Source: Streptomyces populi
GTDB taxonomy: Bacteria > Actinomycetota > Actinomycetes > Streptomycetales > Streptomycetaceae
DNA length: 64,000 bases
Assembly: GCF_002911015.1 (NCBI RefSeq)
Contig: NZ_KZ626868.1
Span: 27,663 to 91,662 of the forward strand
Direction: 5' to 3'
The translations under genes and the position numbers were made by a program. How positions within the stretch are numbered: position 1 is the first letter of the stretch; every line of letters starts with the position of its first letter. Positions 17,144 through 25,688 of this stretch are shown in pieces. Under the pieces are notes generated by a model. That model was not told the DNA's origin. It was given only the letters and a program-made list of their open reading frames with translations, and made no database searches.

Positions 17144-17448
17144 GATGCCACCCTGCCTTCAGTCGACGTCGTGGAGGCGGATCTCGAGGTCCGTCTCCGG
17201 CAGCGGTGACAGGCCGCCGACCACGTCACGGACGAGGAGCTCCTTGCCGGCGGCGTTCTCTCCCTCGCCCTCCTGACCGCGGTCGCCGCGACCGCCCACC
17301 GCCGGTGAACCGTTCCTGCGGACCGAGCGGGAGCGAGTTCCGTTTCCGGACCTCACGCCCGGTCGGATGATCTTTTCCGGCCCGTTGATCGTGGATCCGG
17401 CCTTCGCGGCTGTTCCGGCTCTGGGCAGCGGTCTCGAGGGGGTGGCCG
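17144..17448. other. Gap with an orphan C-terminus-like frame
   Basis: No complete gene is seen. A minus-strand frame ending at 17159 encodes LLVRDVVGGLSPLPETDLEI, which reads like the end of a protein but has no credible upstream part. The rest shows nothing recognisable. Confidence 0.3.
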
Positions 17449-18831
17449 TCACCACCCGGTACGCAGCAGGTGGTTGAGGAGGAGTGCGAGCGCCGCCTGG
17501 GCCACGAGCCAGGCGCGGGGGCGGGTGAGGAGCGCGCAGGAGGGGAGGAGCCACAGCGCGAAGGGGAGCCAGATACGTTCCGTCTCCGCCTTGCTCATCC
17601 CGGAGAGGTCGGCGACCAGCAGGGAGAGGACGGCGACGGTGACAAGGAGCGCGAGGCGCCCGGTACCGCGGTCCGCGGGGTCCCGCCGCAGCAGGACGGT
17701 CCCCGTACGCCGCAGTCCCGCCGCCGTCGCCAGACCCGTGATCAGGACCGTGCAGGCGAGATTCGCCCACACCCAGTACGCGTACGGGCGCACTCCGCCC
17801 GCGCCCTGGAAGTACCGCGTGACCAGCAGCCGGTACGCCTCCCACCAGTCGAATCCGGCGAGCGTGAAGACCACCGGGACCACGGCCGCCCCCGCGGACA
17901 TCGCCACCAGCAGCATCGGCCGTCTCCGCACCCCGTGCCGCCCGAGCCACAGCACGGCTGCCGCGATCAGCCCGATGAGGGTGAGGCCGTAGGACAGGTA
18001 GCAGGTCAGGCCGAACAGGAGCCCGCCCGCGCCGGCCGCGGTCAGGGAACCCCGGGTGACGGCCAGTGCGAGCAGTGCCACGGACCAGGCCGCCACGGCG
18101 GCGAAGTAGGCGTCCGCCGAGGTGCCCGCCCACACCGCTGCCGGGGCGAGCACCAGGAACGGGGCGGCCCGGCGCGCGAGGACTTCCCCGGCCAGCGTCC
18201 GCACCGTGACGAGCACCGCCGTGCAGGCCGTCGCGCCGACGGTGATGCACCAGGCCCCGGCCCAGCCACCGCCGTGCAGCCCGACGCGGTCGAGCAGGAC
18301 GAAGGTGAGGGTGGCGGCCGGGGGGTGTCCGGCGATGTGCGCGGGCCAGTTGTCGGGGGAGTGGAGCAGGATGTGGTGGGTGAAGTCCCTCAGGGTGCCG
18401 GGGATGTCGTGGAAGCGGTCGATGCCCTGGAGGTACTCGTGGCGCGTGGTGAGGCGCCCGGCGACGCCCCGCTGCCAGCCGTCGATCAGCGCGAGGCCGA
18501 AGGTCCACGCCAGGGACGTGGCCCACGCCGTCAGGAGCAGGGGCCGCCAGCGGAGACGGGCCGCGAGGGCCGGGCCGTACGCCACGGTGGCCGCCGCGAC
18601 GAGCACGGCCGCCGGGGTGCCGGGACCCATGTGCGGTCCCCAGGACGCCAGCAGCGGTGGCCAGTCGACGCGGAGCGTGTGATCGGTGTCCTGGATGCGG
18701 CGGCCGATCAGCACGGCCGCCGTCACGAGCGCGGTGGCGGCCCCGGCGGCGTACAGGTCGCGGCGCAGATCGCGGAGGGAGTCGCCGTCGTGCGGGATGC
18801 GCGCCTCGGCGGAGGGCAGGGTGCGGGTCAC
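17449..18831 (-). CDS. Polytopic membrane protein, GT-C glycosyltransferase-like
   Basis: A 460-residue integral membrane protein with about ten hydrophobic helices, GTG start at 18831. A long first extracytoplasmic loop contains HEYLQGIDRFHDIPGTLRDF and HPPAATLTFVLLDRVGL, a pattern typical of actinobacterial GT-C-like proteins that use polyprenyl-phosphate sugars. The C-terminal half has more helices and WEAYRLLVTRYFQGAGG. The family is conserved in Streptomyces; donor and acceptor are unknown. It stands next to a glycosyltransferase operon and an oxidoreductase, so cell-envelope glycosylation is a plausible but unproven role. Confidence 0.75.
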   Translation of the reverse strand: MTRTLPSAEARIPHDGDSLRDLRRDLYAAGAATALVTAAVLIGRRIQDTDHTLRVDWPPLLASWGPHMGPGTPAAVLVAAATVAYGPALAARLRWRPLLLTAWATSLAWTFGLALIDGWQRGVAGRLTTRHEYLQGIDRFHDIPGTLRDFTHHILLHSPDNWPAHIAGHPPAATLTFVLLDRVGLHGGGWAGAWCITVGATACTAVLVTVRTLAGEVLARRAAPFLVLAPAAVWAGTSADAYFAAVAAWSVALLALAVTRGSLTAAGAGGLLFGLTCYLSYGLTLIGLIAAAVLWLGRHGVRRRPMLLVAMSAGAAVVPVVFTLAGFDWWEAYRLLVTRYFQGAGGVRPYAYWVWANLACTVLITGLATAAGLRRTGTVLLRRDPADRGTGRLALLVTVAVLSLLVADLSGMSKAETERIWLPFALWLLPSCALLTRPRAWLVAQAALALLLNHLLRTGW

Positions 18832-18944
18832 ACCGGCACGCTAGGCCGACCGACGGGAAGCGGGCTGCCGACCGGGCCGGACGTCAGCGTTTCGTCACAG
18901 GTCGGGGAGCCCTTCCAGGGGGTGCCAGGACCTACGGTCGGATC

Positions 18945-20174
18945 ATGCGAGACGATCCACGGCTCCCCTTCTCCCCACGGTTCTGGCGCAGCCCCCTGCG
19001 CGGCCCCTGGTTCACGTCCGTGCTGGGCCTCGTCCTGCTCGTCGGCATCACGGTGCTGTTCGTGACGGGTCTGGTCTCGTACGCCGCCTACAACCCGGAC
19101 CTGTCACCGGTGAACGACAAGACCCCCGACAAGGGCGTCCTCGGCTTCTACCTCTTCGCCTGGCCGACGAGCCCGCACTGGCTGTACCGGCTCACCCAGG
19201 GCCTCCACGTCACGCTCGGCATCACCCTGATCCCCGTCCTGCTCGCCAAGCTGTGGTCGGTGGTGCCGAGGCTGTTCGCACTGCCCCCGGCCCGCTCGCT
19301 CACGCACGCGCTGGAGCGGCTGTCGCTGGTGCTGCTGGTGGGCGGCGGACTCTTCGAGTTCGTGACCGGAGTCCTGAACGTCCAGCTCGACTACGTCTTC
19401 CCGGGCTCGTTCTACGTGCTGCACTTCTACGGGGCATGGGTGTTCTTCGCGGCCTTCGTGGCCCACGCGCTGCTGAAGACGCCCACGGCGCTGCGCAATC
19501 TGCGGCGGTCGCGGGAGGAGCGGAACGACCTGGTGTCCCCGGCCCCCGCGGAGCCGACGGTCTCCCGGCGAGGCGCCCTGTGGTTCGTCGGGGGCGGTTC
19601 GCTGCTGCTGTTCTCGACGACGGTCGGACAGAGCTTCGACTGGTTGCGCCGCACGGCCCTCCTCGCGCCGCACGGCGGCGCCGACCCCGGTACCGGCCCG
19701 AACGGCTTCCAGATCAACAAGACCGCCGCGTACGCCGGCATCGACCCGGCGGAGACGAGCGAGGACGCCTGGCGGCTCGTCATCACCGGACGCACCGGCA
19801 CCGTCCGCCTCAGCCGCGCCCAGCTCGACGAACTCCCCTCGCACAGCGCGGCGTTGCCCATCGCCTGCGTCGAGGGCTGGTCGACCTCCGACCAGTGGTG
19901 GCGCGGGGTCCGGCTGCGCGACCTCGCGGCGCTCGTCGGCTACGACGGCGATCCGCCCGATCTGTTCGTCGAGTCCCTCCAGCGGCACGGTGCCTTCCGC
20001 CGCGCGGCCCTGCGCGCCAACCAGGTGGCCGACCCGCGTTCCCTGCTCGCCCTGTACGTCAACGGTGAGGAGCTGTCCCCCGACCACGGCCACCCGGCGC
20101 GGATCATCGTGCCCGCGGCGCCCGGTGTGCTGAACACCAAATGGGTGGCCCGGCTGACGTTCGGAGACCTGTGA
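18945..20174 (+). CDS. Membrane-anchored molybdopterin-dependent oxidoreductase
   Basis: A 409-residue protein with two parts. Residues 1-190 hold about four membrane helices with histidines suited to b-type heme (GLHVTLGITLIPVLLAKL, FYVLHFYGAWVFFAAFVAHA). Residues 260-409 form a sulfite-oxidase-type Moco domain: RLVITGRTGTVRLSRAQLDE, then LPIACVEGWSTSDQWWRGV, where the cysteine is the molybdenum ligand, and HPARIIVPAAPGVLNTKWVA. Such fusions pass electrons from a Mo centre into or out of the membrane; the substrate is unknown. The stop overlaps the next start (TGATG), indicating an operon with the small membrane protein. It is intact, unlike the relative at 14578. Confidence 0.88.
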   Translation: MRDDPRLPFSPRFWRSPLRGPWFTSVLGLVLLVGITVLFVTGLVSYAAYNPDLSPVNDKTPDKGVLGFYLFAWPTSPHWLYRLTQGLHVTLGITLIPVLLAKLWSVVPRLFALPPARSLTHALERLSLVLLVGGGLFEFVTGVLNVQLDYVFPGSFYVLHFYGAWVFFAAFVAHALLKTPTALRNLRRSREERNDLVSPAPAEPTVSRRGALWFVGGGSLLLFSTTVGQSFDWLRRTALLAPHGGADPGTGPNGFQINKTAAYAGIDPAETSEDAWRLVITGRTGTVRLSRAQLDELPSHSAALPIACVEGWSTSDQWWRGVRLRDLAALVGYDGDPPDLFVESLQRHGAFRRAALRANQVADPRSLLALYVNGEELSPDHGHPARIIVPAAPGVLNTKWVARLTFGDL

Positions 20175-20617
20175 TGCGCCACCGGATCGCGATCGGGGGC
20201 CCCTTCGCCCTCCTGCTGCTCCTCTGCTCGTTCGCACTCGCCGCCTACGCGGGCGTGCGTCTCCTCGCCGACGACTGGTCCCGCGTGGCGCTGTGGATCG
20301 TCGGGGCCGCGGTACTGCACGACCTCGTCCTGCTGCCCCTGTACGCGGCGGCGGACCGGGTGATCGTAGGAGGGCTCGGCACCCGGACGATGTACGTCCG
20401 GGTGCCCGCCGCCCTCTCCGGCCTGCTGCTGCTCGTGTGGTTCCCGCTGATCTCCGGCATGACGGCCGCGCGTTACCGGTCGGCCACCGGACTGTCGCCG
20501 GACGGCTTCCTCGCCCGCTGGCTGCTGATCACGGCCGCCCTCTTCGCCGGCTCGGCGCTGCTGCTGGTGGTGCGGGTGCGCAGGGCGAGGAAGCGACGGC
20601 CCCCGGCCGACCACTGA
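20174..20617 (+). CDS. Small four-helix membrane protein coupled to the oxidoreductase
   Basis: A 147-residue protein with four hydrophobic helices (FALLLLLCSFALAAYAGV, VALWIVGAAVLHDLVLLPLY, VPAALSGLLLLVWFPLIS, WLLITAALFAGSALLLVV) and a basic C-terminal tail. It starts inside the stop codon of the Moco oxidoreductase, so the two are co-translated and probably form one membrane complex. Its last 145 bp run antisense to the convergent methyltransferase gene. No named family. Confidence 0.75.
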   Translation: MRHRIAIGGPFALLLLLCSFALAAYAGVRLLADDWSRVALWIVGAAVLHDLVLLPLYAAADRVIVGGLGTRTMYVRVPAALSGLLLLVWFPLISGMTAARYRSATGLSPDGFLARWLLITAALFAGSALLLVVRVRRARKRRPPADH

Positions 20618-21213
20618 CCGGCCGGCTCCCACCCCCGCGCGTAGCGCAGCAGGGCGGGGGTGCCGAGCCGGGCCCACGGGAAGGGAGCTCCGGCGGCGCT
20701 GCCGGCGTCGGTGATGCGGACGCGGACGCGTTCGTCGACGTCCTGCGGCGCGGTCTCGGCGAGCAGCAGTCCGCGCGGTCGCAGCAGCCCGGCCACCCGG
20801 TTCAGGAGCGCCGACGGGTCGCCCCCGATGCCGATGTTGCCGTCCATCAGCAGGACGGTGCCCCAGCGGCCCTCGCGGGGCAGCGGATCGAACACCGAGC
20901 GCCGCAGCGCCCGGCCCCCGAGCCGCACCGTGTGCTCGACCGCGGCCCCGCTCACGTCGATGCCCAGGGCGGTCCGTCCCCGCCCGGCGAGTTCGGCGAC
21001 CAGCCGCCCCGGTCCGCATCCGACGTCCAGCACGGCGCCCTCGCACCGGTCCAGGACGTCCTGGTCGACGGCGTCGGCACGCGCGCACCACCGTTCCACC
21101 TCCAGCGGCAGCAGCCAGCCGTCGGCGCGGCGCAGGAACAACGGCCCCCGCCCGGCGTGCAGGGCGGCCTCGTAGGAGTCGGCGGTGGCCCAGGGCGGCA
21201 CGGTGGTGCTCAT
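20473..21213 (-). CDS. Class I SAM-dependent methyltransferase
   Basis: A 246-residue Rossmann methyltransferase. Motif I is GAVLDVGCGPGRLVAELAGR (about residues 60-80); the acidic ribose-binding end is LGIDVSG; RWGTVLLMDGNIGIGGDP is the motif II/post region. The start ATG 21213 overlaps the stop of the DUF2064 gene as ATGA, placing it third in a coupled operon (glycosyltransferase, DUF2064, methyltransferase). It may modify a lipid- or sugar-linked product of these enzymes; the exact substrate is not deducible. The 3' end overlaps the convergent membrane gene. Confidence 0.87.
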   Translation of the reverse strand: MSTTVPPWATADSYEAALHAGRGPLFLRRADGWLLPLEVERWCARADAVDQDVLDRCEGAVLDVGCGPGRLVAELAGRGRTALGIDVSGAAVEHTVRLGGRALRRSVFDPLPREGRWGTVLLMDGNIGIGGDPSALLNRVAGLLRPRGLLLAETAPQDVDERVRVRITDAGSAAGAPFPWARLGTPALLRYARGWEPAGQWSAGGRRFLALRTRTTSSSAEPAKRAAVISSQRARKPSGDSPVADR

Positions 21214-21827
21214 CGGCGGCCCGCCGCAGCACACCGTGCGAGGTGCGTCGCGAACCTGCCTCGCGGGGCCAGGACGGCGGCCGCGTGCGCGTCCGCGGCG
21301 GTGTCCACGTCCCGTAGACAGGGCAGGTCACGCACCCGCAGCCCGGCGGCGACGAGCCGCTCCCGCTGCACGGTCCCGGTCACCGGCGTCGACATGGGCA
21401 CGCCCCGCAGCAGACGGGGGTCGGGCTCGGCCAGCCCGAGCGCCCAGAAGCCGCCGTCCTGGGCCGGGCCGAACCAGGCGTCGCAGCCGTCGAAGTCCAC
21501 GGTGAGCAGTTCCGGAGTCACCTGCGGTGTGTCCATCCCGATGAGCAGGGCGGGACCGTCACAGCGGTCGAAGGCGTCCGCCAGCCGTTCGTCCAGCCCG
21601 CCCGCGCACTGCGGCAGGACGTCGAATCCGGGCGGCAGCCAGGGGCCGGGGGCGCCGTCGAGGACGAGGACCCGCCGTGAGGCCGGCGCGGCGGCGACCG
21701 TCTGCAGGGTGTCGGCGAGGGCCGCCTCCGCGAGCTCCGCGGCCTCCTTCGGGGTGAACGGAGGGGTGAGCCGGGTCTTGACCCGGCCCGGCAGGGGTTC
21801 CTTGGCGATGACGAGCAGTGTGGTCAC
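21210..21827 (-). CDS. DUF2064/TIGR04282 glycosyltransferase-like protein
   Basis: A 205-residue protein with a GT-A-like nucleotidyl/glycosyltransferase fold of the DUF2064 family: TLLVIAKEPLPGRVKTRLTP at the N-terminus is the nucleotide-binding signature shared with CofC-like enzymes, and LLIGMDTPQVTPELL and DAWFGPAQDGGFWALGL are the conserved downstream motifs. The GTG start at 21827 overlaps the stop of the glycosyltransferase gene, and its stop overlaps the methyltransferase start, so the three are coupled. The family commonly accompanies a GT2 enzyme; its reaction is not established. Confidence 0.87.
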   Translation of the reverse strand: MTTLLVIAKEPLPGRVKTRLTPPFTPKEAAELAEAALADTLQTVAAAPASRRVLVLDGAPGPWLPPGFDVLPQCAGGLDERLADAFDRCDGPALLIGMDTPQVTPELLTVDFDGCDAWFGPAQDGGFWALGLAEPDPRLLRGVPMSTPVTGTVQRERLVAAGLRVRDLPCLRDVDTAADAHAAAVLAPRGRFATHLARCAAAGRR

Positions 21828-22519
21828 CGGGCGCTCCCCGCCCGCACCGGCGTCTCCCGGAGGACCCGGCTCATGTCCCGGACCGCCTGCCACGTACCCC
21901 GCCAGGTGCCCGTGACCTTCGAGGCGCCGGTGCGCGGCAGATACGGCACGTCGTGCTCGGTGATGCGCCAGCCCGCGTCGGCGGCGCGCACCACCATCTG
22001 CAGGGGATAGCCACTGCGCCGGTCCGTGAGTCCGAGGCCGAGCAGCTGCTCGCGGCGGGCGGCGCGCAGCGGGCCGAGGTCGTGCAGGCGCAGCCCGGTG
22101 CGGCGGCGCAGCATGCGGGCGAGCGCCAGGTTTCCCGCGCGGGCGTGCGCGGGCCAGGCGGCCCGGCCGTGCGGCCGACGCCGCCCGAGGACCAGGTCGG
22201 CCTCGTTCCCGCGGATCTCCTCGACGAAGGGCACGAGCAGCGCGGGGTCGAGGGAGGCGTCGCAGTCGCAGAAGCAGACGACCTCCGCGGTCGCGGCCGT
22301 CAGGCCCGCGTGACAGGCCGCGCCGAAACCCCGGCGCGGCTCGTGCACGACGGTCGCACCGAGCGAGCGGGCGATCTCCGCGGAGTCGTCGGTGGAACCG
22401 TTGTCGACCACGAGGGCTCGCCAGCGGGCCGGGATCCGCGCGAGCACCCAGGGCAGGGCCCCGGCCTCGTTCAGGCACGGCAGGACGACGTCGACGTCTG
22501 AGGGTGGTGAGATGGTCAC
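21824..22519 (-). CDS. GT2 family glycosyltransferase
   Basis: A 231-residue GT-A enzyme (GTG 22519; a GTG at 22528 is possible). VDVVLPCLNEAGALPWVLAR is the N-terminal nucleotide-sugar strand, ALVVDNGSTDDSAEIARSLG the second, and VVCFCDCDASLDPALL holds the DxD metal motif. DRRSGYPLQMVVRAADAGWR is the acceptor-side Q/R region of polyprenyl-phosphate hexosyltransferase-like proteins. There is no membrane segment, so it would act at the inner face of the membrane. It is first in a three-gene coupled operon and divergent from a response regulator. Confidence 0.9.
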   Translation of the reverse strand: MTISPPSDVDVVLPCLNEAGALPWVLARIPARWRALVVDNGSTDDSAEIARSLGATVVHEPRRGFGAACHAGLTAATAEVVCFCDCDASLDPALLVPFVEEIRGNEADLVLGRRRPHGRAAWPAHARAGNLALARMLRRRTGLRLHDLGPLRAARREQLLGLGLTDRRSGYPLQMVVRAADAGWRITEHDVPYLPRTGASKVTGTWRGTWQAVRDMSRVLRETPVRAGSAR

Positions 22520-22642
22520 GGCTTTCACTGTACGAACGCGAATGGCGCATATCGGACCTGTGCTCCTTACGAAACGCGGACGTCGGGCCCGCGCCGGGGC
22601 CCAGGGGCCGTGCGTCGACCGCCGAGGTGCCAGGCTGGGAGG

Positions 22643-23368
22643 ATGCGACAGCCGTACGAGCCCGTGGAAGCGCCGGGCGTGGACCGAACCGCCCGGGTCC
22701 TGGTCGTCGACGACGACCCGACCGTCTCCGAGGTGGTCGCCGGATACCTCGACCGGGCCGGCTACCTGGTGGACCGCGCCGACGACGGGCCGACCGCCCT
22801 CGTGCGTGCGGAGGAACACCGGCCGGACCTGGTGGTCCTGGACCTGATGCTGCCCGGCATGGACGGTCTGGAGGTGTGCGGGCGGCTGCGGCGCAGGGGC
22901 CCCGTGCCGGTCATCATGCTGACGGCGCGCGGTGACGAGGAGGACCGCGTCCTCGGTCTGGAGGTCGGTGCCGACGACTACGTCACCAAGCCGTTCAGCC
23001 CCCGGGAACTGGTCCTGCGCGTGGAGTCCGTACTGCGCCGCTCCCGGCCCGATGCCGGAAGCCGTCCCCTCCGAGCGGGCGGCGTCGCCATCGACCCCAC
23101 CGCCCGCAGGGCCACCCGCGACGGCGTCGAACTCTCCCTCACGCTCCGCGAGTTCGACCTGCTCTCGTTCTTCCTGCGCCACCCCGGCCGGGCATTCAGC
23201 AGACAGGATCTGATGCGCGAGGTGTGGGGCTGGGATTTCGGTGACCTGTCGACCGTCACCGTCCATGTCCGCCGGCTCCGCGGCAAGGTCGAGGACGACC
23301 CGGCCCGGCCCCTCCTGATCCAGACCGTATGGGGCGTGGGCTACCGCTTCGAACCGGGTGGTGAGTGA
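22643..23368 (+). CDS. OmpR-family response regulator
   Basis: A 241-residue regulator. The receiver domain (15-130) shows the acidic pair in VLVVDDDPTVSEVV, the phosphorylated Asp in LVVLDLMLPGMDG and the Thr/Lys switch in MLTARGDEEDR and DDYVTKPFSPRELV. The C-terminal winged helix (145-241) has LTLREFDLLSFFLRHPGRAF and VTVHVRRLRGKVEDD. ATG 22643 is preceded by GGGAGG almost without spacing, so the exact start is a little uncertain. The sensor kinase gene overlaps by GTGA, and the regulator diverges from the glycosyltransferase operon, a possible target. Confidence 0.94.
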   Translation: MRQPYEPVEAPGVDRTARVLVVDDDPTVSEVVAGYLDRAGYLVDRADDGPTALVRAEEHRPDLVVLDLMLPGMDGLEVCGRLRRRGPVPVIMLTARGDEEDRVLGLEVGADDYVTKPFSPRELVLRVESVLRRSRPDAGSRPLRAGGVAIDPTARRATRDGVELSLTLREFDLLSFFLRHPGRAFSRQDLMREVWGWDFGDLSTVTVHVRRLRGKVEDDPARPLLIQTVWGVGYRFEPGGE

Positions 23369-24480
23369 CCGTGTCGGACACCCTGCTCATCGCCCTGTAC
23401 GCCTTCGCGGGCGCCGCCGTCACCGGCCTCGCCGGGGCGGGCGTGCTGCGACTGGTCCGCCGCCGCTCGCTGACCGCCTCGCTCGCCGTGGTCGCGGCGG
23501 TCGGGGTCGTCGCGATGCTCGCGGGCACGCTCGTCGTCGCCTGGGCGATGTTCCTCTCCCCGCACGACCTGTCCGTGGTGACGACGGTCGTCGCCATGGC
23601 GGCAGTGGTCTCCCTGGCCACCGCCCTGCTGCTGGGCCGCTGGGTGGTGGCCCGCAGCCACGAACTCGTCGACGCCGCGCGCTCGTTCGCCGAGGGCCGG
23701 TTCGCCGCACCGCACGGCCCGGCCACCGCCGAACTGGAGGCGGTGAGCCGTGAACTGGCGGCCACCAGTGCCAGGCTGGCCGAGTCCAGAGAGCGCGAGC
23801 GCACCCTGGAGCGCTCCCGGCGCGAACTGGTCGCCTGGATCTCGCACGACCTGCGCACCCCCCTGGCGGGTCTACGGGCCATGGCGGAGGCGCTGGAGGA
23901 CGGAGTGGCCGCCGACCCCCACCGTTACCTGAGGCAGATGCGCACCGAGGTCGAACGCCTCAACGGCATGGTCGGCGACCTCTTCGAGCTCTCCCGCATC
24001 CACGCCGGGACGCTTCCGCTGGTCCCCTCCCGCATCTCGCTCTACGACCTGGTCGGAGACGCCTTGGCGGGCGCGGACCCGCTGGCCCGCGAACACGGCG
24101 TGCGGCTGGTCGGCGCCGGGGTGGAGCCGGTGCCGGTGGAGGTGGACGCCAAGGAGATGAGCCGGGTCCTGGGCAATCTGCTGGTCAACGCGATCCGCCG
24201 GACCCCGGCCGACGGAACGGTCGCGGTCGCGGCCGAACGCTCGTCCGAAGGCGTGGTGCTGTCCGTGACGGACGGCTGCGGCGGCATCCCCGAGACGGAC
24301 CTCCCCCGGGTCTTCGACACCGGCTGGCGCGGTACGCACGCCCGGACGCCGCCGGCCGGGGCGGGCCTGGGGCTGGCCATCGTCCGGGGGATCGTGGAGG
24401 CGCACCAGGGCCGGGCCACCGTACGCAACATCCCCGGAGGCTGCCGCTTCGAGGTGGTGCTGCCCGCCGCACCTTCATGA
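23365..24480 (+). CDS. Sensor histidine kinase
   Basis: A 371-residue membrane kinase paired with the preceding response regulator. Two membrane helices at about 5-28 and 70-95 enclose a short outer loop holding a third hydrophobic stretch; then comes a HAMP-like linker (VARSHELVDAARSFAEGRFA). The phospho-accepting His is in LVAWISHDLRTPLAGL (about residue 167). The catalytic domain has the N box VLGNLLVNAIRRTP, G1 VTDGCGGIPETDL and G2 GAGLGLAIVRGIVEAH. The tiny outer loop suggests it senses a membrane-associated cue. Translation is coupled (GTGA at 23365). Confidence 0.94.
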   Translation: MTVSDTLLIALYAFAGAAVTGLAGAGVLRLVRRRSLTASLAVVAAVGVVAMLAGTLVVAWAMFLSPHDLSVVTTVVAMAAVVSLATALLLGRWVVARSHELVDAARSFAEGRFAAPHGPATAELEAVSRELAATSARLAESRERERTLERSRRELVAWISHDLRTPLAGLRAMAEALEDGVAADPHRYLRQMRTEVERLNGMVGDLFELSRIHAGTLPLVPSRISLYDLVGDALAGADPLAREHGVRLVGAGVEPVPVEVDAKEMSRVLGNLLVNAIRRTPADGTVAVAAERSSEGVVLSVTDGCGGIPETDLPRVFDTGWRGTHARTPPAGAGLGLAIVRGIVEAHQGRATVRNIPGGCRFEVVLPAAPS

Positions 24481-24558
24481 ACGCGGGCACCACCGGCCCC
24501 ACGCCTTTCGCTTCGAGGTGGTGCCGCGCGCCACGCCTTCCGGGACGTGGGCACCACC
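24445..24558. terminator. Tandemly duplicated hairpin, bidirectional terminator candidate
   Basis: The last bases of the kinase gene (CGCTTCGAGGTGGTGC at 24445-24460) recur at 24509-24524. In each copy GGTGGTGC pairs with GCACCACC 26 bases further on (24487-24494; 24551-24558). The two hairpins lie between convergent genes, so they can end transcription from both sides. Confidence 0.6.
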
Positions 24559-24562
24559 AGTC

Positions 24563-25564
24563 CTACGCCCCCCGCATCCCGGCCCGCGCGAACTCTGCCA
24601 TCCCGTCCTCGAAGCCGACCACCGGCTTCCACCCCAGCTCGCCGCGCAGCCGCGAGGAGTCCGCGGTGATGTGCCGTACGTCCCCGAGCCGGTACGCGCC
24701 GGTCACGACCGGCTCGGGCCCGCCGTACGCGGAGGCCAACGCCCGGGCCATCTCCCCGACGGTGTGCGGTTCTCCACTGCCGGTGTTGTACGCGGTCAGC
24801 GCCCCGCCCCGCGCCTCGGCCTCCAGTGCGGCGAGGTTGGCCGCGGCCACGTCCCGCACATGCACGAAGTCCCGTAGCTGTCGCCCGTCCTCGAAGACGC
24901 GCGGGGCCTCGCCCCGGGCCAGCGAGGACCGGAAGAAGGAGGCCACCCCGGCGTACGGGGTGTCGCGGGGCATCCCGGGCCCGTACACGTTGTGGTAGCG
25001 CAGCGACACCGCCGACCCGCCGGTGCAGCGGGCCCACGCGGCGGCCAGATGCTCCTGGGCGAGCTTGGTCGTGGCGTACACGTTGCGCGGATCGGCAGGG
25101 GCGTCCTCGCCGACCAGACCCGGAGCCAGGTCCTGCCCGCACACCGGGCAGGCGGGCTCGAACCGGCCCGCTTCGAGGTCACCGACGGCGCGCGGCCCGG
25201 GCCGTACGACCCCGTGCCGCGGGCACGCGTACCGCCCCTCCCCGTAGACGACCATCGATCCGGCCAGCACGAGACGCCGTACCCCCGCCTCCGCCATGGC
25301 GGTGAGCAGCACGGCGGTGCCCAGGTCGTTGCGGGAGACGTACTCCGCCGCGTCGAGGACGCCGTCACCGAGCCCGACCATCGCCGCCTGATGGCACACC
25401 GCGTCGACCCCGGCCAGGGCCCGTGCCACGGCGGCGGGGTCGCGCACGTCGGCGCCGGGATCCTCACGGACGTCGTACACGACCGGCTCGTGCCCCCGCC
25501 CCCGCAGCACGTCGACGAGATGGGACCCGATGAACCCGGCACCGCCGGTGACCAGTACACGCAT
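24563..25564 (-). CDS. NAD-dependent epimerase/dehydratase (extended SDR) with a cysteine-rich insert
   Basis: A 333-residue nucleotide-sugar-type short-chain dehydrogenase. The NAD motif is VTGGAGFIGSHLVDVLRGRG at residue 4-23; the catalytic YxxxK is VYATTKLAQEHL; RYHNVYGPGMP is the substrate-side motif. Between the Ser strand (VLAGSMVVYGEG) and YxxxK lies an insert of about 45 residues with CPRHG and CPVCGQDL, probably a zinc knuckle. It may act on a sugar nucleotide or a lipid-linked sugar, and it lies close to the glycosyltransferase operon. The epimerization itself is inferred from the family. Confidence 0.88.
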   Translation of the reverse strand: MRVLVTGGAGFIGSHLVDVLRGRGHEPVVYDVREDPGADVRDPAAVARALAGVDAVCHQAAMVGLGDGVLDAAEYVSRNDLGTAVLLTAMAEAGVRRLVLAGSMVVYGEGRYACPRHGVVRPGPRAVGDLEAGRFEPACPVCGQDLAPGLVGEDAPADPRNVYATTKLAQEHLAAAWARCTGGSAVSLRYHNVYGPGMPRDTPYAGVASFFRSSLARGEAPRVFEDGRQLRDFVHVRDVAAANLAALEAEARGGALTAYNTGSGEPHTVGEMARALASAYGGPEPVVTGAYRLGDVRHITADSSRLRGELGWKPVVGFEDGMAEFARAGMRGA

Positions 25565-25688
25565 ACGGCCACGCTAGGTCCGGAGGCCCGCCGAGCACCG
25601 TGACCCGCCGGACGCGTCATCACTCCGTAAGACGTCACGGGCGCGTCGAACCAGGGGACGACGCCCGGCACGCGAGACGCTGCCCGTC

